Source: Polaribacter butkevichii (GTDB taxonomy: Bacteria; Bacteroidota; Bacteroidia; Flavobacteriales; Flavobacteriaceae). From it: a stretch of DNA of 64,000 nt. Positions 26,794 to 35,237 of the stretch are shown piece after piece. Below the pieces are notes generated by a model. It saw nothing but the letters and a program-made list of their open reading frames with translations. It did no database searches and was not told the origin of the DNA. Made by a program: the position numbers and the translations under genes. Numbering within the stretch: position 1 is the first letter of the stretch; each line of letters opens with the position of its first letter. The stretch lies in contig NZ_CP150661.1 in the NCBI RefSeq assembly GCF_038024105.1, positions 620,001-684,000 on the forward strand. The letters run 5' to 3'.

Positions 26794-26901
26794 TTACAAT
26801 TGTTATTAGTTTACAAGTTACAATTGTAAATCATTTAAAAATTACAATTGTAACAATGTAAATTGCTTACAGATGTTACTATTGTGAATTGTAAATTGTA
26901 A
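26794..26901. repeat. Array of TTACAATTGTAA palindromes at about 24-bp spacing
   Basis: Exact palindromes TTACAATTGTAA lie at 26818-26829 and 26842-26853. A one-mismatch copy (TTACAATTGTTA) is at 26794-26805 and a weaker one (TTACAGATGTTA) at 26867-26878; more TTGTAA half-sites follow to 26901. The first three starts are exactly 24 bp apart. This looks like a multi-site operator in the gap between the M14 peptidase and XRE genes; the XRE protein is a natural candidate binder. Confidence 0.65.
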
Positions 26902-27074
26902 CCACACCTATATTCTAACAAACTACTAACAATCAGATAGTAATCATTTATTGTTATTTAATAAAACACTGTTGTTTAGATTTTTACACACATTACTTAA
27001 AGCTATTATTTAATATTAAAACAACGGTATTTATTATTTACAACAATATACTTTGTTGCTATATTTAGTTTGAT

Positions 27075-27082
27075 TACATTTG
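27075..27082 (+). promoter_or_regulatory. -7 promoter box TACATTTG for the XRE gene
   Basis: TACATTTG fits TAnnTTTG exactly, with TTG at 27053-27055 and 27056-27058 in the -33 position (16-19 bp upstream). The XRE start follows 20 bp later, and TTACATTTGTA here resembles the palindromes of the upstream array. Confidence 0.6.
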
Positions 27083-27102
27083 TATAATACAATTACATTA
27101 CA

Positions 27103-27456
27103 ATGGTAAACATATCTGAATTTACAACACGCCTTAAAAAAGTTATGGATTTTCATCAATTATCTGCCTCTATGTTTGCAGATAAAGTAGGTGTACAACG
27201 CTCTAGTATTTCTCATATTCTCTCTGGTAGAAATAAACCAAGTTTAGATTTTATTTTAAAAGTAACTACAGAATTTAAAGATGTAGATATGTATTGGTTG
27301 TTAAATGGAAAAGGAAGTTTTCCTAAAAATGCAGAAACGAAGGTTTCCGCTACTCCAACTTTTTTTAATGAAACTGCACCTGAAACTGTTGTAAAAAAAA
27401 TTCAGCGTATTGTTGTTTTTTATTCTGATGGAACTTTTGAAGAATATCAGAAATAG
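27103..27456 (+). CDS. XRE-family helix-turn-helix regulator
   Basis: 117 residues. The N-terminal HTH (about 7-63) reads SASMFADKVGVQRSSISHILSG, then NKPSLDFILKV, a standard Cro/XRE fold; the tail (from about 95) ends VFYSDGTFEEYQK, a short beta-like segment. It lies upstream of a HipA-like kinase gene (77-bp gap), as HipB does with HipA, but the operon here is looser. A palindrome array upstream and one exact promoter box suggest autoregulation. Confidence 0.88.
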   Translation: MVNISEFTTRLKKVMDFHQLSASMFADKVGVQRSSISHILSGRNKPSLDFILKVTTEFKDVDMYWLLNGKGSFPKNAETKVSATPTFFNETAPETVVKKIQRIVVFYSDGTFEEYQK

Positions 27457-27533
27457 ATACAACCTTAAAAAAGGCTTCAAACAAATTTTTCATTTTTGTC
27501 TTCAATTTAGATAAATAGTATAATTTAGTATTT

Positions 27534-28313
27534 ATGAATAAAATTGATATTAGAACTGTAAATGTTGTTCAGTATTTACAACCTTTACGAGAAGGTGGTT
27601 CTTTGCCTGCAATTGTAAAAGCAGATGATGGTTTTTTATATGTACTTAAATTTAGAGGTGCAGGACAAGGTAAAAAAGCATTAATCTCAGAATTTATTGG
27701 TGGCGAACTTGCCAGAGCAATGGGTTTGCATGTACCTGAATTGGTTTTTATGAATCTAGACGACTCTTTTAGTAAAACAGAACCCGATGAAGAAATTCAG
27801 GATTTGCTAAAATTTAGCGTTGGTTTAAATTTAGGTTTGCATTTTTTATCGAGTGCAATTACCTATGATCCTTTGGTTTCTAAAGTAGATTCACTAACAG
27901 CTTCTAAAGTTGTTATTTTAGATAGCTTAATCAGCAATATAGATAGGACTGCAAAAAACACCAATCTTTTAAATTGGAATAATGAACTTTGGATTATTGA
28001 TAACGGAGCTAGCTTCTATTTTCATCATAATTGGGCAACTTGGGAAAATCATTTAACAAGAACCTTTCCTTTAATTAAAGACCATGTGCTTTTACCTAAA
28101 GCAACACATTTACAAGAAGCATCATCAGCAATTAAAAAAGTGATAAATGCAACTGTTATAGATGAGATAATTGCTAATATTCCTGAAGATTGGTTGTTAA
28201 ATGAAGGAGAAGTTTTATCGCCAAAAGAAATAAGATCAGCATACACTCAGTTTTTGAATGCAAAACTCTTAATGATTGATGAATTAGTTAAAGAAGCAGA
28301 AGATGCAAGATAA
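27534..28313 (+). CDS. HipA-like kinase family protein
   Basis: 259 residues. The start NVVQYLQPLREGGSLPAIV and FLYVLKFRGAGQGKKALISE give a lysine-bearing nucleotide-binding lobe, and LISNIDRTAKNTNLL with WIIDNGASF looks like the catalytic HxD-like and metal-binding segments (here NIDR and IDNG). This fits the short HipA-like kinase family (HipA_2), distinct from full-length HipA. The protein may phosphorylate or bind an unknown target; toxicity is not shown. The next gene (DUF3037) starts 11 bp before its stop, so the two are coupled. Confidence 0.78.
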   Translation: MNKIDIRTVNVVQYLQPLREGGSLPAIVKADDGFLYVLKFRGAGQGKKALISEFIGGELARAMGLHVPELVFMNLDDSFSKTEPDEEIQDLLKFSVGLNLGLHFLSSAITYDPLVSKVDSLTASKVVILDSLISNIDRTAKNTNLLNWNNELWIIDNGASFYFHHNWATWENHLTRTFPLIKDHVLLPKATHLQEASSAIKKVINATVIDEIIANIPEDWLLNEGEVLSPKEIRSAYTQFLNAKLLMIDELVKEAEDAR

Positions 28314-28686
28314 AGTTACCTTTGAATATGCCATTATTAGATTGGTGCCAAAAGTAGAACGCGAAGAATTCTTTAATATAGGAGTTATTCTATTTTCTAA
28401 GCGTAAAAAATTCTTAGGCATTAAATATCACATCAATCCAGATAAATTAAAAGCGTTAGCACCAGAGCTAGAACTAGATGTCTTAAACAACTATTTAAAC
28501 GCTTGGAAATTGATTTGCGAAGGAAAAGCATCTGGTGGTAAAATTGGTGCTTTTGAAGTTTCGGATCGTTTTAGATGGTTGGCAGCTTGTAGAAGCACTA
28601 TTATACAGAGTTCTAAAACACATCCGGGTTTGTGTAACGAGCCAGAAAAGGAATTAAAAGATATTTTTGAAAAGTATGTGTTATAA
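28303..28686 (+). CDS. DUF3037 domain-containing protein
   Basis: 127 residues: FEYAIIRLVPKVEREEFFNIGVILFS at the start is diagnostic of DUF3037, a family of unknown function that often follows a HipA-like kinase gene. It overlaps that gene by 11 bp here. No membrane segment or enzyme motif is visible. The recurring pair suggests the two proteins act together. Confidence 0.87.
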   Translation: MQDKVTFEYAIIRLVPKVEREEFFNIGVILFSKRKKFLGIKYHINPDKLKALAPELELDVLNNYLNAWKLICEGKASGGKIGAFEVSDRFRWLAACRSTIIQSSKTHPGLCNEPEKELKDIFEKYVL

Positions 28687-28703
28687 ATTTTAATAAAAAG
28701 TAA

Positions 28704-29534
28704 ATGGATTTATTACAAAAAATATTAGAATTCGAGCTATTTAATGTTGCTAATTATAGCTTAAAGGTAAGTACCTTATTTATGGTACTGCTTATTTTTA
28801 TCATCACTAAAGTTATTTTATGGTTGCTTAAAAAATCTTTATTTAGAAATAAAGGTGTTAACGAATTTAATGAAGGAAACATTTATTCCTTATTTCAGAT
28901 TATAAAATACGTAGTTTGGGTAGTTGCTTTTGGATTTATATTAGAAGCATTTGGAATTAAATTAACCATATTAATTGCTGGTTCTGCAGCATTATTAGTA
29001 GGTGTTGGTTTGGGATTGCAACAAACTTTTAACGATATTATTTCGGGTATTATTTTACTTTCTGAAAGATCTATTAGAATTTCTGATGTTTTAGAAATAG
29101 ATGGCGATATAGTAAAAATACAAGAAATTGGCCTACGTACTTCTAAAGGACTAAATACGGATGATATTTCTATTATCATTCCTAATTCTTTAATTACCAC
29201 TAATAAAGTAATTAACTGGAGCCATCAAACACATTTAAATCGTTTTAGAATAGATATTGGTGTTTCTTATGATAGCGATGTTGAGTTTGTGATTAAAATT
29301 CTTGAAGAAAGTGCCAAAGAACATCCAGAAGTAGATCATCAAAAAATCATAGAAGCACGATTGGTTAGCTTTGGAGATTCTTCCTTAAATTTTCAGGTGT
29401 TATTTTATAGCAGTACTATTTTTGGTTCTGATAGAATGAAAAGTGATATCCGCAGGGTAATGCGTCGTAAATTTATAGAAAACAATATTTCCATTCCTTT
29501 TCCACAAGTGGATGTTCATATGAAATCGAACTAA
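28704..29534 (+). CDS. MscS-family mechanosensitive ion channel
   Basis: 276 residues with three N-terminal membrane helices (about 16-36, 65-85 and the pore helix near 90-115 with AGSAALLVGVGLGLQQTFNDI). The MscS middle beta-domain follows with ISDVLEIDGDIVKIQEIGLRTS and IIIPNSLI. It opens under membrane tension to release solutes during osmotic downshock. It begins 17 bp after the DUF3037 gene, so it may be read from the same transcript, although its function looks unrelated. Confidence 0.93.
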   Translation: MDLLQKILEFELFNVANYSLKVSTLFMVLLIFIITKVILWLLKKSLFRNKGVNEFNEGNIYSLFQIIKYVVWVVAFGFILEAFGIKLTILIAGSAALLVGVGLGLQQTFNDIISGIILLSERSIRISDVLEIDGDIVKIQEIGLRTSKGLNTDDISIIIPNSLITTNKVINWSHQTHLNRFRIDIGVSYDSDVEFVIKILEESAKEHPEVDHQKIIEARLVSFGDSSLNFQVLFYSSTIFGSDRMKSDIRRVMRRKFIENNISIPFPQVDVHMKSN

Positions 29535-29733
29535 CAAAAAACCTAACTAACTAAAAACCAACAACTTTATACATAGTGTAATTATTTATAATAAAATCTG
29601 GTACTAAAACAAGACCAATTTAAGTTAAAAACAATTTTCTAAAAGCCATATTTTTTAAAAAAAAGTAACTTTTACGTTAAACCTTTATCGTAAATTTATG
29701 TCTATATTATAGAGATTTAAATTACATATCGTC

Positions 29734-30249
29734 ATGGCAAAAAGAAAGACTCCTTTCTCATTTCAAATTAGAATTATTCACAGATATTTAGGCTTTTTTT
29801 TAGCCGGAATTATGTTTGTGTACGCGTTAAGTGGAATTTTAATGGTTTTTAGAGATACCGATTTTCTAAAGACAGAAGTTATCACTGAAAAAAAATTAGC
29901 ACCAAATCTAGCTCCTAGAGACCTGGCGCCTATATTTAAAAAAGGAGCAAAAGTAGTAGATCAAAAAGGAGATGTTTTGTATTTAAGAAATGGTACTTAC
30001 AATAAAGCTACTGGGGTAGCAATTATTAAAAGAAATCAACTGCCATTTGTGTTAGATAAAATGGAAAAACTGCACAAAGCAAACACCAATACTCCGTTGT
30101 ATTTTTTAAACGTATTTTTTGGGGTAGCATTGTTATTTTTTGTGTTTTCTGCTTTTTGGATGTACACCCCAAAAATGCCTGTTTTTAAAAAAGGAATGTA
30201 TTTTGCTGTTGGTGGAATTGTACTAACCATTATTCTACTGTTTATTTAA
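29734..30249 (+). CDS. PepSY-associated membrane protein
   Basis: 171 residues. RIIHRYLGFFLAGIMFVYALSG is the typical first helix of PepSY-TM proteins, followed by a short periplasmic domain (residues 40-110) and two C-terminal helices (FFGVALLFFVFSAFWMY and GGIVLTIILLFI). Full-length PepSY-TM proteins are larger; this short form is common in Bacteroidota and its role is unclear, possibly linked to iron or respiration. It is followed by a repeat block. Confidence 0.78.
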   Translation: MAKRKTPFSFQIRIIHRYLGFFLAGIMFVYALSGILMVFRDTDFLKTEVITEKKLAPNLAPRDLAPIFKKGAKVVDQKGDVLYLRNGTYNKATGVAIIKRNQLPFVLDKMEKLHKANTNTPLYFLNVFFGVALLFFVFSAFWMYTPKMPVFKKGMYFAVGGIVLTIILLFI

Positions 30250-30389
30250 CACCCAACAAACGTTAAGCAACTTAACTTTTAATTCGGTTTTACTATTGTA
30301 TATAAGCAGTGGTAAAATCGAATTTTTAAATTATAAAAGCATTTAGTTCTCGACTGCGCTCGAAATGACAATTGGGGGTTGTTTCGAGT

Positions 30390-30922
30390 GTCATTACGAA
30401 TGAGGCACGAATGAAGTAATCTATGTTTGGATAAGAAGATTGCTTCGTTCCTCGCAATGACAAACCTACCGTCATTACGAGGACGACAGGACGAAGTAAT
30501 CTGTTTATTCTGAATTACACATTATGAGATTGCCTCGTTCCTCGCAATGACAAACCTACCGTCATTACGAGGACGATAGGACGAAGTAATCTGTTTATTA
30601 TGAGTTACATATTCTGAGATTGCTTCGTAACCTCGCAATGACAAATGGGGTTTTGTTTTTTCGCCCTTTGGGAGTAATCACATAAAGTGATGCCGTTGCT
30701 GTGTTTATTGTGATGTGATTTCTCCTATCATCGAAATGACAATTTGGGGTTGTTTCAAGTGTCATTACGAATGAGGTACGAATGAAGTAATCTTTGTTTG
30801 GATAAGGGGATTGCCTCGTTCCTCGCAATGACAAACCTACCGTCATTACGAGGACGATAGGACGAAGTAATCTTTTTTTTTTGAGTTACAAATTAACAGA
30901 TTGCTTCGTTCCTCGCAATGAC
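30390..30922. repeat. Composite palindrome block 1 (order S-L-L-B-S-L)
   Basis: Six hairpin units in a row: short A-type 30390-30461, long A-type 30471-30551 and 30561-30642, B-type about 30652-30740, short A 30761-30832 and long A 30842-30922. A-type arms are GTCATTACGAGGACGA...GAAGTAATCT and AGATTGCTTCGTTCCTCGC...ATGAC. The B-type carries GGGAGTAATCACATAAAG (elsewhere AGAAATCACATAAAG) and GTGATTTCTCCTATCATCG. Each unit is an imperfect palindrome of about 60-90 bp. No gene is present. The same order recurs at 31935 and 32794. Confidence 0.9.
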
Positions 30923-30976
30923 AATTGGGATGTTTTTGTTTTAAGTTTTAAGACAAATAAAACAAAACCCTTATAA

Positions 30977-31288
30977 TTATTCTGCAATATCTTTTAATCC
31001 CCAAGCATCTAAGCTTCTTAGAATTGTTTCTAAAGATTGCCCTCTTTCTGTTAGCGTATACTCTACTTTTGGCGGTACAACAGGATATATTTTCCTAGAA
31101 ATTAGTCCGTCTTTTTCTAACTCTCTTACCGTTTGTGTAAACATTTTGTTAGAAATACCTATTATGTGTTTTTGCAACACTCCAGAACGCAAACCACCTT
31201 CTAATAAATGAAATAAGACCAAAGGTTTCCACTTGGTACCTATTAAATTCATGGTGTAATTTAACGGACATGTAATTTTTTCAATCAA
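30977..31288 (-). CDS. HxlR-family winged-helix transcriptional regulator
   Basis: 103 residues: CPLNYTMNLIGTKWKPLVLFHLL and YTLTERGQSL are the HxlR hallmark. One N-terminal cysteine (Cys7) stands where redox- or aldehyde-sensing HxlR members carry theirs. It is divergent from a VOC-family gene 121 bp away, and a direct repeat in the gap may be the shared operator. Repeat blocks flank the pair on both sides. Confidence 0.93.
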   Translation of the reverse strand: MIEKITCPLNYTMNLIGTKWKPLVLFHLLEGGLRSGVLQKHIIGISNKMFTQTVRELEKDGLISRKIYPVVPPKVEYTLTERGQSLETILRSLDAWGLKDIAE

Positions 31289-31328
31289 AGTTTTATTTTT
31301 ATAATATTGATAATCATTAATTTACTCA

Positions 31329-31356
31329 TTTAGGTAACTATACTACTTTTAGGTAA
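31329..31356. promoter_or_regulatory. Direct repeat TTTAGGTAA x2, candidate HxlR operator
   Basis: TTTAGGTAA occurs at 31329-31337 and 31348-31356, 19 bp apart (about two helical turns), in the gap between the divergent HxlR and VOC genes. This suits a dimeric winged-helix regulator controlling both. Confidence 0.45.
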
Positions 31357-31383
31357 GTTATTGCTATAAAGGCAAATATAAGT

Positions 31384-31391
31384 TAAATTTG
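31384..31391 (+). promoter_or_regulatory. -7 promoter box TAAATTTG for the VOC gene
   Basis: TAAATTTG fits TAnnTTTG exactly, 18 bp before the VOC start. The direct repeat at 31329-31356 lies directly upstream, where a bound protein would interfere. Confidence 0.55.
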
Positions 31392-31409
31392 CAGTCTAAA
31401 TTATAGATT

Positions 31410-31922
31410 ATGAAAACAAATAAAGAATATCCTAAATCATTCTCACATATTGGTCTTACCGTTCCTAATATTAATGAGGCTGTAAAATTCTATTCGGAAG
31501 TAATGGGTTGGTACATTATAATGGAACCTTCTACTGTTAAAAAAGAAACAGAAACTGCCATTGGTAAAATGTGTATTGATGTTTTTGGTGAAGATTGGAC
31601 CGAATTTGAAATTGCACATTTATCTACTTCAGATGGTATTGGTGTTGAGTTATTTTGTTTTCCGAACGGAATTAAAGAAGCGCCAGAATTTAGTCCTTTT
31701 AATACAGGTCTTTTTCATTTTTGCATTCAAGATCCTAATATAGAAGAATTGGTCGATAAAATTGTTGCTAACGGAGGAAAACAAAGAATGCCAATTAGAG
31801 AGTATTATCCAAAAGACAAGCCATTTAAAATGTGTTATGTAGAAGATCCTTTTGGGATTGTCTTTGAAGTGTACACACATAGTTACGAGTTAACCTATTC
31901 TTCTGGTGCTTATGCGAAGTAA
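31410..31922 (+). CDS. VOC-family protein (glyoxalase/dioxygenase fold)
   Basis: 170 residues. SFSHIGLTVPNINEAVKFYSEVMGW is the typical first half of a glyoxalase/bleomycin-resistance fold. FHFCIQDPN supplies another metal-ligand-like His, and FKMCYVEDPFGIVFEVYTHS closes the second half with its Glu. Substrate unknown; candidates are methylglyoxal-type or aromatic compounds. The divergent HxlR gene suggests induction by a reactive electrophile, which is inference. Confidence 0.9.
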   Translation: MKTNKEYPKSFSHIGLTVPNINEAVKFYSEVMGWYIIMEPSTVKKETETAIGKMCIDVFGEDWTEFEIAHLSTSDGIGVELFCFPNGIKEAPEFSPFNTGLFHFCIQDPNIEELVDKIVANGGKQRMPIREYYPKDKPFKMCYVEDPFGIVFEVYTHSYELTYSSGAYAK

Positions 31923-31934
31923 GGTAAACCAGTT

Positions 31935-32464
31935 TGTCATTACGAATGAGGTAATCTGTATTTGGATAAAAGATTGCTTCGTAACCTCGCAATGACAAAT
32001 GGACTGTCATTACGAGGACGATAGAACGAAGTAATCTCTGTTTATTTTGCGTTACAATTAAGAGATTGCTTCGTAACCTCGCAATGACAAACGACTGTCA
32101 TTACGAGGAAGTATGACGAAGTAATCTGTTTATTATGAGTTACAATCAAGAGATTGCTTCGTTCCTCGCAATGACAATCAGGGTATTTTGCGTTAGAATT
32201 AAAACACACAGTTTTGTCATTTCGACCATCGGGAGAAATCACATAAAGTTATGGTGTTTTTTGTTATGTGATTTCTCCTATCGTCGAAATGACAATTAGG
32301 GATTGTTTCGAATGTCATTACGAATGAGGTAATCTCTGTTTAGATAAAGAGATTGCTTCGTAACCTCGCAATGACAAACGGACTGTCATTACGAGGACGA
32401 AAGAACGAAGTAATCTGTTTATTTTGAGTACAAATTAAGAGATTACTTCGTAACTTCACAATGA
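31935..32464. repeat. Composite palindrome block 2 (order S-L-L-B-S-L)
   Basis: Units: short A 31935-31995, long A 32005-32087 and 32096-32174, B 32215-32292, short A 32313-32374, long A 32384-32464. The order matches block 1 exactly and the length (530 bp) is nearly the same. The last unit's right arm has decayed (GTAACTTCACAATGATAA) and it abuts the end of the GIY-YIG gene. No other gene is present. Confidence 0.9.
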
Positions 32465-32467
32465 TAA

Positions 32468-32764
32468 TTAAAACTGAAATAACCAACCATCAGACAAATC
32501 ATTCCAATTAGGATTTTCTAAATTTACTATTTCATTTTTACGTTTTCTATTTCCAGCTTTTAATTGTTTTTCTCTTGCTATAGCAGAATTTATATCATCG
32601 TATTCTTCAAAATACACTAATTTAGCACAATTGTATTTTGCTGTAAAACCTTTATACTCTTTCGTTTTATGCTGATAAATTCTTTTTAATAAATTACTAG
32701 TGACTCCAATATATAAAACAGTATTATTTTTATTGGTTAAAAAGTAAATGTGGTACTTTTTCAT
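32468..32764 (-). CDS. GIY-YIG nuclease family protein, lone gene between repeat blocks
   Basis: 98 residues, a single GIY-YIG domain of the UPF0213/YhbQ-like type. YHIYFLTNKNNTVLYIGVTS holds the GIY and YIG strands, RIYQHK carries the conserved Arg, and a Glu lies in the AREKQLK helix. These small proteins cut or bind branched DNA in some cases, but the role of this type is not settled. The gene is bracketed by palindrome blocks (32384-32464 on one side, 32794 onward on the other) with 3 and 29 bp of spacing. This invites the idea that it acts on the hairpins. Confidence 0.88.
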   Translation of the reverse strand: MKKYHIYFLTNKNNTVLYIGVTSNLLKRIYQHKTKEYKGFTAKYNCAKLVYFEEYDDINSAIAREKQLKAGNRKRKNEIVNLENPNWNDLSDGWLFQF

Positions 32765-32793
32765 AGTTTTTTCCTTCTAAGATAAATAATTTT

Positions 32794-33336
32794 GTCATTA
32801 CAAGGAAGTATGACGAAGTAATCTGTTTGTTCGGAGTAGCATATTATGAGATTACTTCGTTACCTCGCAATGACAAATAGACTGTCATTACGAGGACGAT
32901 GGGATGAAGTAATATGTTTGTTTTGAGTGATACATTATGAGATTGCTTCGTTCCTCTCAATAACTAAACCTACCGTCATTACGAGGACGATAGGACGAAG
33001 TAATCTTTTTATTCTGTATTACAAATTAACAGATTGCTTCGTAACCTCGCAATGACAAATGGGGTTTTGTCATTTCGACCTTTGGGAGAAACCACATAAA
33101 GTGATGCCGTTGTTGTGTTTATTGTTATGTGGTTTCTCCTATCGTCGAAATGACAATTGGGGTTTGTTTAGAGTGTCATTACGAATGAGGTACGAATGAA
33201 GTAATCTTTGTTTGGATAAGGAGATTGCTTCGTTCCTCGCAATGACAAACGTACCGTCATTACGAGGACGATAGGACGAAGTAATCTGTTTTTTTTGAGT
33301 TACAAATTAACAGATTGCTTCGTTCCTCGCAATGAC
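32794..33336. repeat. Composite palindrome block 3 (order L-L-L-B-S-L)
   Basis: Units: long A 32794-32874, 32884-32964 and 32975-33056, B 33069-33154, short A 33175-33246, long A 33256-33336. Compared with blocks 1 and 2, only the first unit differs (long instead of short). No gene is present. Length 543 bp. Confidence 0.9.
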
Positions 33337-33377
33337 AAGTAGACTTATTGGAAATCAAGAAATAACTTCTAATAAAA

Positions 33378-35237
33378 CTACTCTTTCAAGCATTTTTCAA
33401 TCATAGTGCTATTAACAGTAACTCTAGGAACCTTAAAATCGAAATATTTGTGCAACGGAATTTCAAAGCCTTTGTGATTCAAGTAATTGTTTAAAGCGGT
33501 ATTTAATCCTTGGCTATATAAGTGATGGGCTGCTCCTGTTGGATCTTCGTGATACAAATCGTTCTCGGCAAATCCTTTAAATTCTGGACCAATAATGTTA
33601 ATCTCAAATTCGTCTGGGTTTTTACCAACCGGACTGTGGCTTGTACACGCAAATTGATGCCAAAAAGCAGACTGAATACAATTGTTGTAAAATAACTGAC
33701 GTACAACTTCTAAAGAATCGATGGTTTCTTGTGCCGTTTCTGTAGGAAAACCAAACATTAAATAGGCATGCACCATAATGTTTTCGTCAGCAAAGGCTTT
33801 GGTAACGCGAGCAACCTGACCAATATCTACGCCTTTTTTCATTTTTTCCAACAACCTGTCCGACGCTACTTCTAAACCGCCAGTAACTGCAATACAACCC
33901 GATTTAGATAATAATGCACACAGTTCTGGTGTAAAGGTTTTTTCGAAACGGATGTTGGTCCACCAAGTAATGTATACTTTGCGTTCTAGCAACTTGTTTG
34001 CCAAGGCTCTTAACATTTTTGGTGGCGCAGCTTCGTCTACAAAATGGAAACCTGTAATTCCGGTTTCTGAGATTATTTTTTCAATTTTATCTACCAAATC
34101 ATCGGCGGTGGTGTTTTGGTAATTGCTGATATAATCTAGATTTACATCACAAAAAGAACATTTTTTCCAGTAACAACCGTGAGAAATGGTGAGTTTATTC
34201 CACTTTCCGTCAGACCACATTCTGTGCATCGGATTCATGACATCTAGAAAAGACAAATATTTTTCCGTTGGCAAACCTATATAACTTGGTGCTGGTAAGT
34301 TTTTATGATGAAAAATAGTGTTGGGCAATTTATTTGCATACACAACCTCGTTATTTCTACAGATATAGGTTCTTTCTAGTTGCTCCTCGCCTATTTTTCC
34401 GTCTAAAAATTCGGTAATTCTTAACAACGGACCTTCGCCATCATCTAAGGTGATGAAATCTACAAAATCGAAAATTCTAGGATCCGACAAACGTCTTAAT
34501 TCGGTGTTGCAATAACCGCCACCCATTCCGATTTTAACGGTTGGATAGTTTTTTTTGATAAACTGAGCGCATCGCAACGCAGAAAATAAGTTACCAGGAA
34601 AAGGAACTGTAAAACAGATTAAATCGTAATTGTCTTCTTGTAATTTTTCGTCTAACAAATACAACATTTCATCTTCTATCAGCGTAGTTTCAAACTGTAA
34701 ACATTCGTCTAACTCATCGAAACTAGAGGCTGCTCTACCAATTTGTTCTGCATAGCGTGTAAATGAGAAAAACTCGTCTACATTTTGGTTGATAAAATCG
34801 CCTAATTCTTCTACAAACAACGTAGCAATGTGTTTGGCTTTGTCTAAGATTCCTAATTTGCCAAACTCGGTACTTAAATCTTTGTCTAATTTTATGCGTC
34901 GGTGTCCGTGTGGCAAATAATCTTTATGTACAATTTGATACGCTGCCGTAACTTCTTGCACACGCAAATAATTCATTACAGAGTCTACTTTATTGATGTA
35001 CTCTTCCTTTTGATTCCAAACCAAAGGCAATTCTTTACCACCCAGCATTTCTGCTTGTTTAAAAATGGCATCTATAAATTCTTTGGTAAACACTGCGGTA
35101 AACAACTCGATACTTAAATCCATCTGTGTTGTTTGTACCTCTTTAGCATCTAAAAATCCTTTAATGTAAGCGGTTGCAGGATACGCAGTATTTAACTGTG
35201 TAAATGGTGGTGTTATTAAAAGTGTGTTTATAGACAT
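33378..35237 (-). CDS. B12-binding-domain radical SAM protein
   Basis: 619 residues from ATG 35237 (an in-frame start at 35255 adds only six residues). A cobalamin-binding-like Rossmann region lies in the first 250 residues (YDLICFTVPFPGNLFSALRCAQF, then KIGMGGGYC). The radical SAM core begins near residue 350 with SHGCYWKKCSFCD: cysteines 355, 360 and 363, a Cx4Cx2C spacing rather than the common Cx3Cx2C. YLMFGFPTET follows further on. The reaction (methylation, rearrangement or other) cannot be told from sequence. It is alone in its operon, next to repeat block 3. Confidence 0.88.
   Translation of the reverse strand: MSINTLLITPPFTQLNTAYPATAYIKGFLDAKEVQTTQMDLSIELFTAVFTKEFIDAIFKQAEMLGGKELPLVWNQKEEYINKVDSVMNYLRVQEVTAAYQIVHKDYLPHGHRRIKLDKDLSTEFGKLGILDKAKHIATLFVEELGDFINQNVDEFFSFTRYAEQIGRAASSFDELDECLQFETTLIEDEMLYLLDEKLQEDNYDLICFTVPFPGNLFSALRCAQFIKKNYPTVKIGMGGGYCNTELRRLSDPRIFDFVDFITLDDGEGPLLRITEFLDGKIGEEQLERTYICRNNEVVYANKLPNTIFHHKNLPAPSYIGLPTEKYLSFLDVMNPMHRMWSDGKWNKLTISHGCYWKKCSFCDVNLDYISNYQNTTADDLVDKIEKIISETGITGFHFVDEAAPPKMLRALANKLLERKVYITWWTNIRFEKTFTPELCALLSKSGCIAVTGGLEVASDRLLEKMKKGVDIGQVARVTKAFADENIMVHAYLMFGFPTETAQETIDSLEVVRQLFYNNCIQSAFWHQFACTSHSPVGKNPDEFEINIIGPEFKGFAENDLYHEDPTGAAHHLYSQGLNTALNNYLNHKGFEIPLHKYFDFKVPRVTVNSTMIEKCLKE

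Noticed and set aside
26794..26901. A replication origin, suggested by iteron-like phasing
   Set aside because: No DnaA-box cluster, dnaA/repA gene or strongly AT-rich unwinding element with boxes is recognisable nearby; an operator array is simpler.
30598..30846. 82-codon ORF inside palindrome block 1, and similar ORFs at 31825-32010 and 32042-32242
   Set aside because: They read straight through hairpin repeats (CHCEER-like peptides) and are by-products of the repeats, not genes.
30390..33336. A CRISPR array, suggested by regularly recurring similar units
   Set aside because: Units are 60-90-bp imperfect palindromes of three kinds with no unique spacers, and no cas genes are near.
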